Positions 1 through 5,640 of a stretch of DNA of 9,228 bases are shown here, one piece after another (the first letter of the stretch is position 1; each line of letters opens with the position of its first letter). Under the pieces are notes generated by a model. That model was not told where the DNA came from and ran no database searches. It worked only from the letters and a program-made list of their open reading frames with translations. The stretch spans positions 1 through 9,228 of the forward strand of contig JALUDK010000284.1 of assembly GCA_027044005.1 (NCBI GenBank), given 5' to 3'. The stretch comes from Acidilobaceae archaeon. Lineage in GTDB: Archaea > Thermoproteota > Thermoprotei_A > Sulfolobales > Acidilobaceae. Both the position numbers and the translations under genes were made by a program.

Positions 1-138
1 CTGATAAGCAGCCTCCAACCCATCCAACACGCCAGAGGATAGATACCCCGCAGACTCCAACACGCTACAGAAGCCCCGATCCAGGCACTCCACAACCCTA
101 ACCAGCCCACCATCAACCCTAACCAGCGCCCTAGCCAA
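1..138 (-). CDS. Unrecognised protein, 5' part only (runs off the left edge)
   Basis: The first 46 codons of a minus-strand gene are present; the rest lies left of the window. The frame is open from a TTG at 138 to base 1, and an in-frame TGA lies a few codons upstream, so the start must fall inside this stretch. A GGTGGG-like ribosome-binding sequence precedes the TTG by a few bases, and an AT-rich TATA-like stretch lies at about 179-188. The visible peptide begins LARALVRVDGGLVRVVECLD and continues with alternating hydrophobic and charged residues, like a small soluble domain. I do not recognise the family. It is divergent from the DUF309 gene. The TTG start and the gene itself rest on frame, ribosome-binding sequence and promoter position only. 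Confidence 0.45.
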   Translation of the reverse strand, partial: MARALVRVDGGLVRVVECLDRGFCSVLESAGYLSSGVLDGLEAAYQ

Positions 139-178
139 CAGGCACCCACCAGGAGATCAACCTATCAACCCGCAACCC

Positions 179-188
179 CAATAAAACC
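179..188. promoter_or_regulatory. AT-rich element shared by a divergent gene pair
   Basis: AATAAAAC on the plus strand (GTTTTATT on the minus strand) is the only AT-rich stretch in the spacer between the TTG at 138 and the GTG at 204. For the minus gene it sits about 46 bp before the start, which leaves room for a short leader with a ribosome-binding sequence. For the plus gene it sits about 20 bp before the start, slightly close for a box centred near -26. Use in both directions is inferred. Confidence 0.35.
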
Positions 189-203
189 CGGGGGGCATAA
201 GGA

Positions 204-704
204 GTGGAGAGGATAACACTACAAGCACCAAACCAGGGAGGCCTAAAACCGAGAGACGCCGCAAGGATCAAGGAAAAGATAAGAACGCTAGGAGGCGTGA
301 AGAGCGTGAACATCAGGATAACACCAAGCCACATAGAAATAGACATGGTCGCGAGCAGGGACACAATCAAGAGGATAGAAGGCCTACTAGGCCCACTACA
401 CCCGCCACCCACCGGAGACCCATGGAGCCTAGCCAGAAAACAGATGTTCTGGCAAGCACACGAGATCCTCGAGGAAGAATGGAGGAGGACCAAGGACCCG
501 AGGATAGAGGCGGCGATAAAAGCAATGGCCGCTCTAGCAAAGGCACAGGAAGGCAACCTAGAGGCCGCGCTAAGGATAGCATCAAGGATCCCCCCAGACA
601 CCGGGGTAGACAGGAGGTGCGTCGAAGAGATGGCCACCAGGGCTTATCAGGGCCACGAGGCAGATATACTAGAGTGCATAGGTGGACACCCGTGGCAGGC
701 CTAA
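204..704 (+). CDS. DUF309-domain protein with an extra N-terminal alpha/beta domain
   Basis: This soluble protein of 166 residues has two parts. Residues about 75-160 look like the DUF309 family: an all-helical domain whose hallmark, FWQAHEILEEEWR, is at 82-94, followed by a long alanine-rich helix and an EGNLEAAL turn typical of the family. Residues about 1-65 alternate predicted strands and helices, including VKSVNIRITPSHIEIDMVAS, and suggest a small ferredoxin-like domain. A Pro-rich linker (64-73) separates the two. DUF309 has no firmly established biochemical function, so none is assigned. The GTG at 204 follows a GGGGGG run about 7 bases upstream. The last 13 bases overlap the next gene, suggesting co-transcription and coupled translation. 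Family call is fairly sure; the N-terminal fold is a guess. Confidence 0.8.
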   Translation: MERITLQAPNQGGLKPRDAARIKEKIRTLGGVKSVNIRITPSHIEIDMVASRDTIKRIEGLLGPLHPPPTGDPWSLARKQMFWQAHEILEEEWRRTKDPRIEAAIKAMAALAKAQEGNLEAALRIASRIPPDTGVDRRCVEEMATRAYQGHEADILECIGGHPWQA

Positions 705-1192
705 GAAGGCTCAGGACGCCACCCGACATAAAGATCCTAGAGGCATCCGGCGCCCTGGGGGACGGAAGAGTAGTAATAGAGAGGAAGGAGGACAGGCTAG
801 TCGAGGCGGTAGTAGCGTCGAGCGGTGGAGAGAGGAGGTACAGGGTAATAGTCAAGCTGCCCGGAGAAAAGAGGCCCACAACCATATACACCTACAGCGA
901 CGACAACGGGACCAAGTACAGGGGATACGTAGGCTACCCCATAATAGCGGTGCTCATGCACGAGGGCCTACTACCCCGGGACAAGAGGCTAGAAGAAGCG
1001 CTGGCAGGGCTAAAGTGGAGAGAGCTAAACGAGAAGTACAAGAGGTACAGCCTAACGAAGGAGCACGCACTCAAGGCCGCCTCAAGGCTAGTACCACCCA
1101 GAGAGGCAATGGAATACATAGCAAAAGCGATGGCAAGGCTCAGGAGCTACACGATATACTACGACCCTAACCTGGCCTCACAACACCAATAA
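692..1192 (+). CDS. Unrecognised basic protein, translationally coupled to the DUF309 gene
   Basis: I do not recognise this 166-residue protein. I start it at the GTG at 692: AGGTGG lies 6 bases upstream, and the start falls 13 bp inside the end of the DUF309 gene. The open frame reaches back to 422, but that part translates to low-complexity Arg/Gly/Asp sequence and lies inside the DUF309 gene, so I exclude it. From the GTG the protein shows a strand-rich N-terminal half (residues about 20-75, with ERRYRVIVKLPGEKRPTTIY) and a helical, Lys/Arg-rich C-terminal half. A conserved-looking GYVGYPIIAVLMHEGLLP segment lies between them. There is no signal peptide or membrane segment. The 3' end overlaps the end of kptA by 26 bp, tail to tail. 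The codon pattern supports a real gene. Confidence 0.72.
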   Translation: MAGLRRLRTPPDIKILEASGALGDGRVVIERKEDRLVEAVVASSGGERRYRVIVKLPGEKRPTTIYTYSDDNGTKYRGYVGYPIIAVLMHEGLLPRDKRLEEALAGLKWRELNEKYKRYSLTKEHALKAASRLVPPREAMEYIAKAMARLRSYTIYYDPNLASQHQ

Positions 1193-1802
1193 TACACTCA
1201 GGCGGCACACGCTCCACGGTATAAACACTCCTACCCTTCCTCTCAGGCCTAAGGCCCCGCTCAACCAGGCAATCCCTACTAACAACAAGGACCACAACCC
1301 GGGGCCCATGCCTCCTACCAGTCTCAACAGCATCCTCAACACTACCAGACAAGTGCACAAGAACCCTCCCCATAGGAAGGATCCCCAGCCTAAGTATGCT
1401 ACCAAGCCTATCCTCCACAGTGCCGTGATAAAGCAGAGCCGGGACACCACCCGGCAGGGGCTCAACCTCGACCCGTACACTATGACCATACCTAGCCCTA
1501 ATCCTCCCGCCACGCAGCTCATACCTACCCTTAGGATCCAGCAGCGCTACAGCCTCAACATGCCACCTCTCCAGCCAAGGAAAAAAGGGCTTCAAGCCCC
1601 TAACCAGCTCCTCCACGCTAGCCCACCCACGAGCGTCGAGACGGATCCCATACCTGCCAGGATCATGCCTCAGTGCATGAGCCATCCTCTTACTCAGCAG
1701 AACCCTCCTAGCCGGGTCCAGGAAGCCGCACACCCCCCGGGGCCCGCAGCCCTCCGGGCCCTCGCTATAGCCCCCACCACAGCAGAGGTACAAGCCACGC
1801 AC
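1167..1802 (-). CDS. kptA: RNA 2'-phosphotransferase KptA/Tpt1
   Basis: KptA/Tpt1 enzymes use NAD+ to remove a 2'-phosphate from RNA, giving ADP-ribose 1'',2''-cyclic phosphate. From the GTG at 1802 the protein has 211 residues, about family length. The N-terminal catalytic lobe carries LSKRMAHALRH, with the active-site Arg45-His46, and DARGWASVEELV. The second conserved block, IRARYGHS (Arg102), normally reads IRAnQGHS, so Tyr replaces the usual Gln. The NAD-binding lobe has LYHGT, LPMGRVLVHLS and VYTVERVPPECI. Residues 1-32 hold a Cys-rich preface (Cys7, Cys8, Cys19, Cys25) that may bind zinc. The frame opens at 1868, but I prefer 1802: AGGTG lies 8 bases before it and a TATA-like box about 20 bp before it. 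A TTG at 1793 is possible. Its target in archaea is unclear, because archaeal tRNA splicing is not expected to leave a 2'-phosphate. Confidence 0.9.
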   Translation of the reverse strand: MRGLYLCCGGGYSEGPEGCGPRGVCGFLDPARRVLLSKRMAHALRHDPGRYGIRLDARGWASVEELVRGLKPFFPWLERWHVEAVALLDPKGRYELRGGRIRARYGHSVRVEVEPLPGGVPALLYHGTVEDRLGSILRLGILPMGRVLVHLSGSVEDAVETGRRHGPRVVVLVVSRDCLVERGLRPERKGRSVYTVERVPPECIIGVVRPG

Positions 1803-1817
1803 CAGGAGGGCACCTGG

Positions 1818-1826
1818 ATAAATATA
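1818..1826. promoter_or_regulatory. TATA-like element between kptA and the UPF0148 gene
   Basis: ATAAATATA on the plus strand reads TATATTTAT on the minus strand and is the strongest TATA-like sequence in the spacer. It lies about 20 bp before the kptA GTG at 1802 and about 35 bp before the UPF0148 GTG at 1857, so it could drive both genes with very short leaders. A second AT-rich patch, TTTAAA at 1849-1854, is probably too close to the plus-strand start to be its box. Confidence 0.5.
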
Positions 1827-1856
1827 CCCCAGCACACCACTAAAGGCGTTTAAAGT

Positions 1857-2261
1857 GTGGTGCTTCAAGTGGGCGAGGCCAGGGACCCCTCCAGGGATCC
1901 TAGGGTAGTCAAGAAGATGGCGGCTCTACTGATGCAAGGCGCTGTCATGCTCCAGGAGACGTGCCCCCTAGACGGGCTCCCCCTCTTCAGGCTGCGTAGC
2001 GGGGAGATCGTGTGCCCAGTCCATGGAAGGGTGATGATCGTATCAAGCGAGAGGGAGGCCAGAGACGTCGAGGTGGAGGAGGTACTCCACGACGTCATGT
2101 ACAGGGCAGCCCTGAGGCTAAGGGAAGAGGCCGGGAAAGGGGAACCCGCAAGGCTACGAGAGTGGGTCGACATAATACGGGGCATAGAAGAGATACTAGA
2201 CATGAGGAGAAGACGGGCATCGGGAGGAAACAATAAGAGCCAGCCAGAGGAGCGGGGGTAG
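1857..2261 (+). CDS. UPF0148 / Sjogren's-scleroderma autoantigen-1 family zinc-ribbon protein
   Basis: This small soluble protein (134 residues) belongs to the archaeal UPF0148 family, related to eukaryotic autoantigen p27 (ZNRD2). The diagnostic block is KKMAALLMQGAVMLQETCPL from residue 19, continuing to FRLRSGEIVCPVHG. In most members a zinc ribbon is formed by two CPxCG knuckles. Here they read CPLDG (Cys36, Asp39) and CPVHG (Cys53, His56), so only two of the four metal-site positions are Cys. The C-terminal half is a charged helix (about 64-120) with a polar tail. The molecular role of the family is not established. GTG codons at 1857, 1860 and 1869 are all possible starts; 1857 gives the longest. 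The next gene on the same strand begins 40 bp after the stop, so a two-gene operon is likely. Confidence 0.85.
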   Translation: MVLQVGEARDPSRDPRVVKKMAALLMQGAVMLQETCPLDGLPLFRLRSGEIVCPVHGRVMIVSSEREARDVEVEEVLHDVMYRAALRLREEAGKGEPARLREWVDIIRGIEEILDMRRRRASGGNNKSQPEERG

Positions 2262-2301
2262 GCCAGGCCCGCGGAGCAACACACCCCCTGGGGGGACACC
2301 C

Positions 2302-3207
2302 ATGGAGGGGAATCCGCCAGAGAGCTGCATAGAGGAGTGCGTCCACGAGGTCAAGAGGGCGAGGATACTAGGGGCTAGAGTCGAGGTCCGCGAGGAGTGG
2401 GACCCCGGCCCCAGGGCCGACAGTATAGACTTGATGGTTAAGAGCCTAACACTACCCAGCATAGACGAGATCCCAATCCTCTCAGCGATACTCAGAACCC
2501 TCTACGACAGGAAGGTGAAGATATACGAGTACGAGGCCCTCCCCCTAGACGAGGCCAGGGTAGACAGGCTAACAAGGCTCATAAACCACTCCTTCAAGGA
2601 GGGCAGGGGGATCATACTAGTAGCCCCCAGCCTCCTCCCCATATCCCTCATATCCCGCCTAGACCAGGAGAAGCTAGAGGTCCTAGAGTCGAAGCTAGCC
2701 ATACAGGCAACCATAAGGTACACGAACATGCTATACCTACCGGACCGAAACGTAGTCGGCGCGGATGGGATAGAGATCGTAGCAAAGAGGAACAGCGAGG
2801 CCAGCTACGAAAGAGCAGAGTGGCTGAGGGACATGGCGACCAGGCTGGGAATCAACGTCAAGAGGATCACCACACTGGAGGACAACACGGAGATACTAAG
2901 GTACATAACAATGGGGGGAGTAAACACGCTATACACTAGAGTACCCGTGACAAAGGTAGCCAGCCTAGTAGTAGCACTATCAAGGTGCCTCTCCCTAGAA
3001 GGCATACTCCCCCTAGAAAAGAGAGACACCGCTACACACCTAATCTACGCCATAGGCATAACACCCGCGGAGGCCAGAAGGATAGGGGAGAAGATACTAA
3101 ACTACACGGGAAAACCCGTATCAAAGATGTGGATGAACATATTCGAAAAGCACATAAACACGGGATGTAGCAAGGGCGTAGCCAGCCTCTACACCAGGAT
3201 CCTCTAA
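2302..3207 (+). CDS. Unrecognised 301-residue soluble protein
   Basis: I do not recognise this protein. The ATG at 2302 follows GGGGGG by 6 bases, a strong ribosome-binding match, and codon use matches its neighbours, so it is surely a gene. It appears to be a soluble alpha/beta protein with no signal peptide, clear membrane helix, Walker motif or zinc knuckle. Cys9 and Cys13 lie close together at the N-terminus. A hydrophobic strand (GRGIILVAPSLLPISLI, about 102-118) precedes a helical stretch. The C-terminal third has IGITPAEARRIGEKILNYTG, reminiscent of a helix-turn-helix or helix-hairpin-helix, but the match is weak. It follows the UPF0148 gene by 40 bp and ends 4 bp inside the 3' end of the convergent DUF211 gene. 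Function is open; a Desulfurococcales-restricted family is my guess. Confidence 0.75.
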   Translation: MEGNPPESCIEECVHEVKRARILGARVEVREEWDPGPRADSIDLMVKSLTLPSIDEIPILSAILRTLYDRKVKIYEYEALPLDEARVDRLTRLINHSFKEGRGIILVAPSLLPISLISRLDQEKLEVLESKLAIQATIRYTNMLYLPDRNVVGADGIEIVAKRNSEASYERAEWLRDMATRLGINVKRITTLEDNTEILRYITMGGVNTLYTRVPVTKVASLVVALSRCLSLEGILPLEKRDTATHLIYAIGITPAEARRIGEKILNYTGKPVSKMWMNIFEKHINTGCSKGVASLYTRIL

Positions 3208-3494
3208 TCCTCCAGATCCGGCTCCTCCACGATCCTCTTACCCGTCACAACCTGGTCAATACTATGGATCACGCACCCGAGCTCCTCCAGCTTCCTCTCA
3301 ACCTCGCCAAAGTCGATGTCAGTGCCCTCAAGAGTTATGCTGAGCGTGATCGTATCAACGTCAATCTCCTTCACCGTAATATTTACTCCCTCAACCCCGG
3401 GGAGATCCCCGATCTCACGCCCAACATCAATCACGGAGGGACCCTTAATGGGCTTCAGTATATCCAAGACTAGACGCCTCACAGGCGCAGGCAT
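3204..3494 (-). CDS. DUF211 family protein
   Basis: This 96-residue protein matches the archaeal DUF211 family over its full length: RRLVLDILKP at the N-terminus, GVEGVNITVKEIDVDT in the middle, then IDFGEVERKLEELGCVIHSI and VVTGKRIVE near the end. The alternation of strands and two helices fits a small ferredoxin-like (ACT-like) fold. No enzymatic function is established for the family, and I see no catalytic motif. The ATG at 3494 lies about 23 bp downstream of a TATA-like TTATATGG on the minus strand, consistent with a leaderless or nearly leaderless message. It follows the DNA glycosylase gene after 57 bp with its own promoter-like sequence, so it need not share that message. Its stop overlaps the stop of the convergent 301-residue gene by 4 bp. 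Confidence 0.9.
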   Translation of the reverse strand: MPAPVRRLVLDILKPIKGPSVIDVGREIGDLPGVEGVNITVKEIDVDTITLSITLEGTDIDFGEVERKLEELGCVIHSIDQVVTGKRIVEEPDLED

Positions 3495-3512
3495 CCCACG
3501 GGTTCACCAGTC

Positions 3513-3520
3513 CCATATAA
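3513..3520 (-). promoter_or_regulatory. TATA-like box of the DUF211 gene
   Basis: TTATATGG, read on the minus strand, is centred about 23 bp before the DUF211 ATG at 3494, the spacing expected of an archaeal TATA box serving a leaderless transcript. A second AT-rich stretch (CTTATATAATT on the minus strand, 3534-3543 region) lies a further 20 bp upstream. Confidence 0.55.
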
Positions 3521-3551
3521 TGGTGGAGGGCGGAATTATATAAGTAGGGGG

Positions 3552-4439
3552 CTAAGGGCACTCCCTCCAAACCAGCTCCTCTGCCAGCAGGGACGACGCG
3601 TCCAAGGGGAGCACCTTGAGGAACGTCCCGGCAACCCTCCGCCTGGCCTCGTTAATGTCGAGCCCCCTAACCTCTCCCCCAACCGGCCAGAGGAGGCTGT
3701 CAATGTGAAGCGGCGGTATCCCGGATAGGCTGGCCACCATCCCCCACGCCTCCTGGGCGGTGGTAGGGTAGCGGAGCACCTCATCGGGGCTAGAAGCCTC
3801 GACAACGCCACTACTATACGATAGGCAAGACACCCTCACGTCAACCGGTATGGGTATAGACGCCCTCAGGGGGATCCTCCTCTCAGGCCCCCCGAGGGCG
3901 TAGTACCCCATCTTAAGCGAGAAGACTATAGTCTTCCTCCACAACTCCACCTGGAGCGCCCTAGCCAGCCTCTCCAGAACCATGTCAGGCTCCCTGAGGA
4001 CCACCTCGGGGTCACTGTAGATCCTCTCCAGGAGCCTCCTAGCCCTGTACTGGACAGTCCTGATCCTCCTAACCTTGGCGTCCCGCCTAATAGAGGCCCC
4101 AGGGCACTCGCTCAGGAACCATACCACATCATTCACGATATCCCTAATACTAGAGGCGGGGCCACGGCTGCTCCACCTAGACGATAGCATCCTGCTGAAG
4201 CAGCTCCACCACTCCTCGCCCTTCATGGCAAGCCTATAACTAACCAGGGCTACAAGCATCGAGTACAGGACCCCCGCGGGCTCGCCCACAACCCTGGCCA
4301 AGCCCCTAACGGCGGGGTACTGGGGATCCAGACCCGCCTCCACGGAGAACACGCCCTCAAGCCCCACGTACTCCAGTGCATGGGCTACCCTGTCGACCCG
4401 CTCCAAGCTTATACCGTACGGCCTAAACCTAGGCTCCAC
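3552..4439 (-). CDS. AGOG-type 8-oxoguanine DNA glycosylase/AP lyase
   Basis: This enzyme excises 8-oxoguanine from DNA and can cleave the abasic strand, starting base-excision repair. It resembles the archaeal AGOG family known from Pyrobaculum. Conserved blocks are LDPQYPAVRGLARVVG, SMLVALVSYRLAMKGEEWW, TIVFSLKMGYYA with the catalytic Lys (176 from the GTG start), IPIPVDVRVSCLSYSSG with the catalytic Asp (200), and IPPLHIDSLLW. The frame opens at 4526 and has an ATG at 4499. I prefer the GTG at 4439 (295 residues): a TATA-like GGTATTTAG ends 43 bp upstream, GGGAGG lies 11 bases before the start, and the resulting N-terminus agrees with the known family. The upstream frame also encodes a Cys-containing stretch (CPWEGC) that would belong to the protein if a longer start is used. 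It is divergent from the enolase-family gene. Family call is firm; the start is not. Confidence 0.92.
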   Translation of the reverse strand: MEPRFRPYGISLERVDRVAHALEYVGLEGVFSVEAGLDPQYPAVRGLARVVGEPAGVLYSMLVALVSYRLAMKGEEWWSCFSRMLSSRWSSRGPASSIRDIVNDVVWFLSECPGASIRRDAKVRRIRTVQYRARRLLERIYSDPEVVLREPDMVLERLARALQVELWRKTIVFSLKMGYYALGGPERRIPLRASIPIPVDVRVSCLSYSSGVVEASSPDEVLRYPTTAQEAWGMVASLSGIPPLHIDSLLWPVGGEVRGLDINEARRRVAGTFLKVLPLDASSLLAEELVWRECP

Positions 4440-4481
4440 CCGGCCACAACCCTCCCAAGGGCAAGGATCCCCCCGGGCCAG

Positions 4482-4490
4482 GCTAAATAC
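4482..4490. promoter_or_regulatory. AT-rich element shared by AGOG and enolase-family genes
   Basis: CTAAATACC on the plus strand (GGTATTTAG on the minus strand) is the only AT-rich stretch between the two divergent coding regions. It lies about 39 bp before the plus-strand ATG at 4525 and about 47 bp before the minus-strand GTG at 4439. It would therefore place transcription starts 13 to 20 bp ahead of both genes. It is the main argument for choosing the inner starts. Confidence 0.45.
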
Positions 4491-4524
4491 CGGGATCATG
4501 CCACCCCATAGCCGGGGCCCGGGC

Positions 4525-5640
4525 ATGGTTGTCAGGCGCGTGGTCCTCTACGAGGCATGGGTCAGGCTAAAGAGGAGGTTCGAGACCAGCTTCGGGGCAA
4601 CCAGGGAGAGGCCAGCAATACTCGTCAGGGTCATAGGCGACGATGGAGAGGAGGGCTGGGGCGAGGTTGTAGCGGGGGAGGGGCCATGGTATAGCTACGA
4701 GACCTACGAGACGGCCATACACGTGCTGAGGGACTACCTCATACACATAATGATACGGGAGAGGGCCTACAACCCCAAGGACTTCATAGAGGCTGCGAGG
4801 AGGGTTAGGGGACACAACATGGCCAAGGCAGGGCTGGAGCACGCCCTCTGGGACCTAGAGGCCAGGAGGAGGCGAGAGCCCCTATGGAGGCTCCTAGGCG
4901 GGGTGAGGGATAGGATAGAGAGCGGGGTGAGCATAGGGATCCAGCCCAGCATAGAAGAGCTGGTTAAGATCGTGAGTAGACATCTTGACGAGGGCTATAG
5001 GAGGATCAAGATAAAGATAAAGCCCGGATGGGACCTGGAGCCAGTGAAAGCAATCAGGAGGGAGCTAGGAGACATACCACTGCAAGTAGATGCAAACGCA
5101 GCCTACAGCCTAGCCCACATGCAAACCCTAACGAAGCTAGACGACTACAAGCTGCTAATGATAGAACAGCCACTACACTACGAGGACCTCCTAGACCATG
5201 CAGAGCTGTCGAGGAGGCTAAAGACGCCCATATGCCTAGACGAGAGCATAACCAGCCCCCGCCGTGCACTAGAAGCATACAAGCTAGACAGCGCCCAGAT
5301 AATCAACGTGAAGCCAGGCAGGGTAGGAGGCCACCAGGAGTCGCTCAGAATCCACAGGATATGGTACCAGGAGGCAGGACGCCCCCTATGGATAGGAGGC
5401 ATGCTAGAGACCGGTATCGGGAGAGGCCACCTAGTAGCCCTGGCGACACTACCCGGGGTAAAGTACCCCAACGACATAAGCGGGAGCAACAGGTACTACG
5501 AGAAGGACCTAGTCGAGCCGGAGTGGAGGGTCGAGGGAGGATACATAAGGGCCCCAGAGAGGCCAGGCATCGGAGTGGATCCGGACCTAGACATGATAGA
5601 GACGCTATCTAAGAGGAGGATCGTGATAGACCTACCCTGA
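4525..5640 (+). CDS. Enolase-superfamily protein, o-succinylbenzoate synthase / N-acylamino-acid racemase type
   Basis: This is a complete MR/MLE-group enolase-superfamily enzyme. Using the ATG at 4525 (371 residues), the N-terminal capping domain contains FETSFGATRERPAILVRV and WYSYETYETAIHVLRDYL, both typical of the OSBS/NAAAR subgroup. The barrel carries the acid-base lysines in RRIKIKIKPGWD (Lys162-x-Lys164) and opposite in NVKPGRVGG (Lys263). The three metal ligands are Asp189 (VDAN), Glu214 (IEQP) and Asp239 (LDES). GGMLETGIGRGHLVALATLP (291-310) is the subgroup signature. Members make o-succinylbenzoate for menaquinone or racemise N-acyl (N-succinyl) amino acids, and many do both; sequence alone does not decide. 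No menaquinone gene is visible nearby, so the racemase role is a fair alternative. An ATG at 4498 would add 9 residues but sits too close to the putative promoter. The 3' end overlaps the convergent permease gene by 32 bp. Confidence 0.92.
   Translation: MVVRRVVLYEAWVRLKRRFETSFGATRERPAILVRVIGDDGEEGWGEVVAGEGPWYSYETYETAIHVLRDYLIHIMIRERAYNPKDFIEAARRVRGHNMAKAGLEHALWDLEARRRREPLWRLLGGVRDRIESGVSIGIQPSIEELVKIVSRHLDEGYRRIKIKIKPGWDLEPVKAIRRELGDIPLQVDANAAYSLAHMQTLTKLDDYKLLMIEQPLHYEDLLDHAELSRRLKTPICLDESITSPRRALEAYKLDSAQIINVKPGRVGGHQESLRIHRIWYQEAGRPLWIGGMLETGIGRGHLVALATLPGVKYPNDISGSNRYYEKDLVEPEWRVEGGYIRAPERPGIGVDPDLDMIETLSKRRIVIDLP

Noticed and set aside
422..691. Upstream extension of the second plus-strand gene (frame open from 422)
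   Set aside because: It lies fully inside the DUF309 gene in another frame, translates to low-complexity Arg/Gly/Asp-rich sequence, and a GTG with a good ribosome-binding sequence exists at 692.
131..891. Long minus-strand frames opposite the DUF309 region (131-637 and 367-891)
   Set aside because: They are antisense shadows of the plus-strand genes. Their Ser/Leu-rich translation mirrors AGG/GAG codons, and the plus strand shows a recognisable family.
1308..1853. 181-codon plus-strand frame opposite kptA
   Set aside because: It is the shadow of kptA, with Pro/Thr/Gln-rich low-complexity translation; kptA is recognised on the other strand.
5028..5612. 194-codon plus-strand frame inside the enolase-family gene
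   Set aside because: It is an out-of-frame shadow; the overlapping enzyme carries all family motifs in the other frame.
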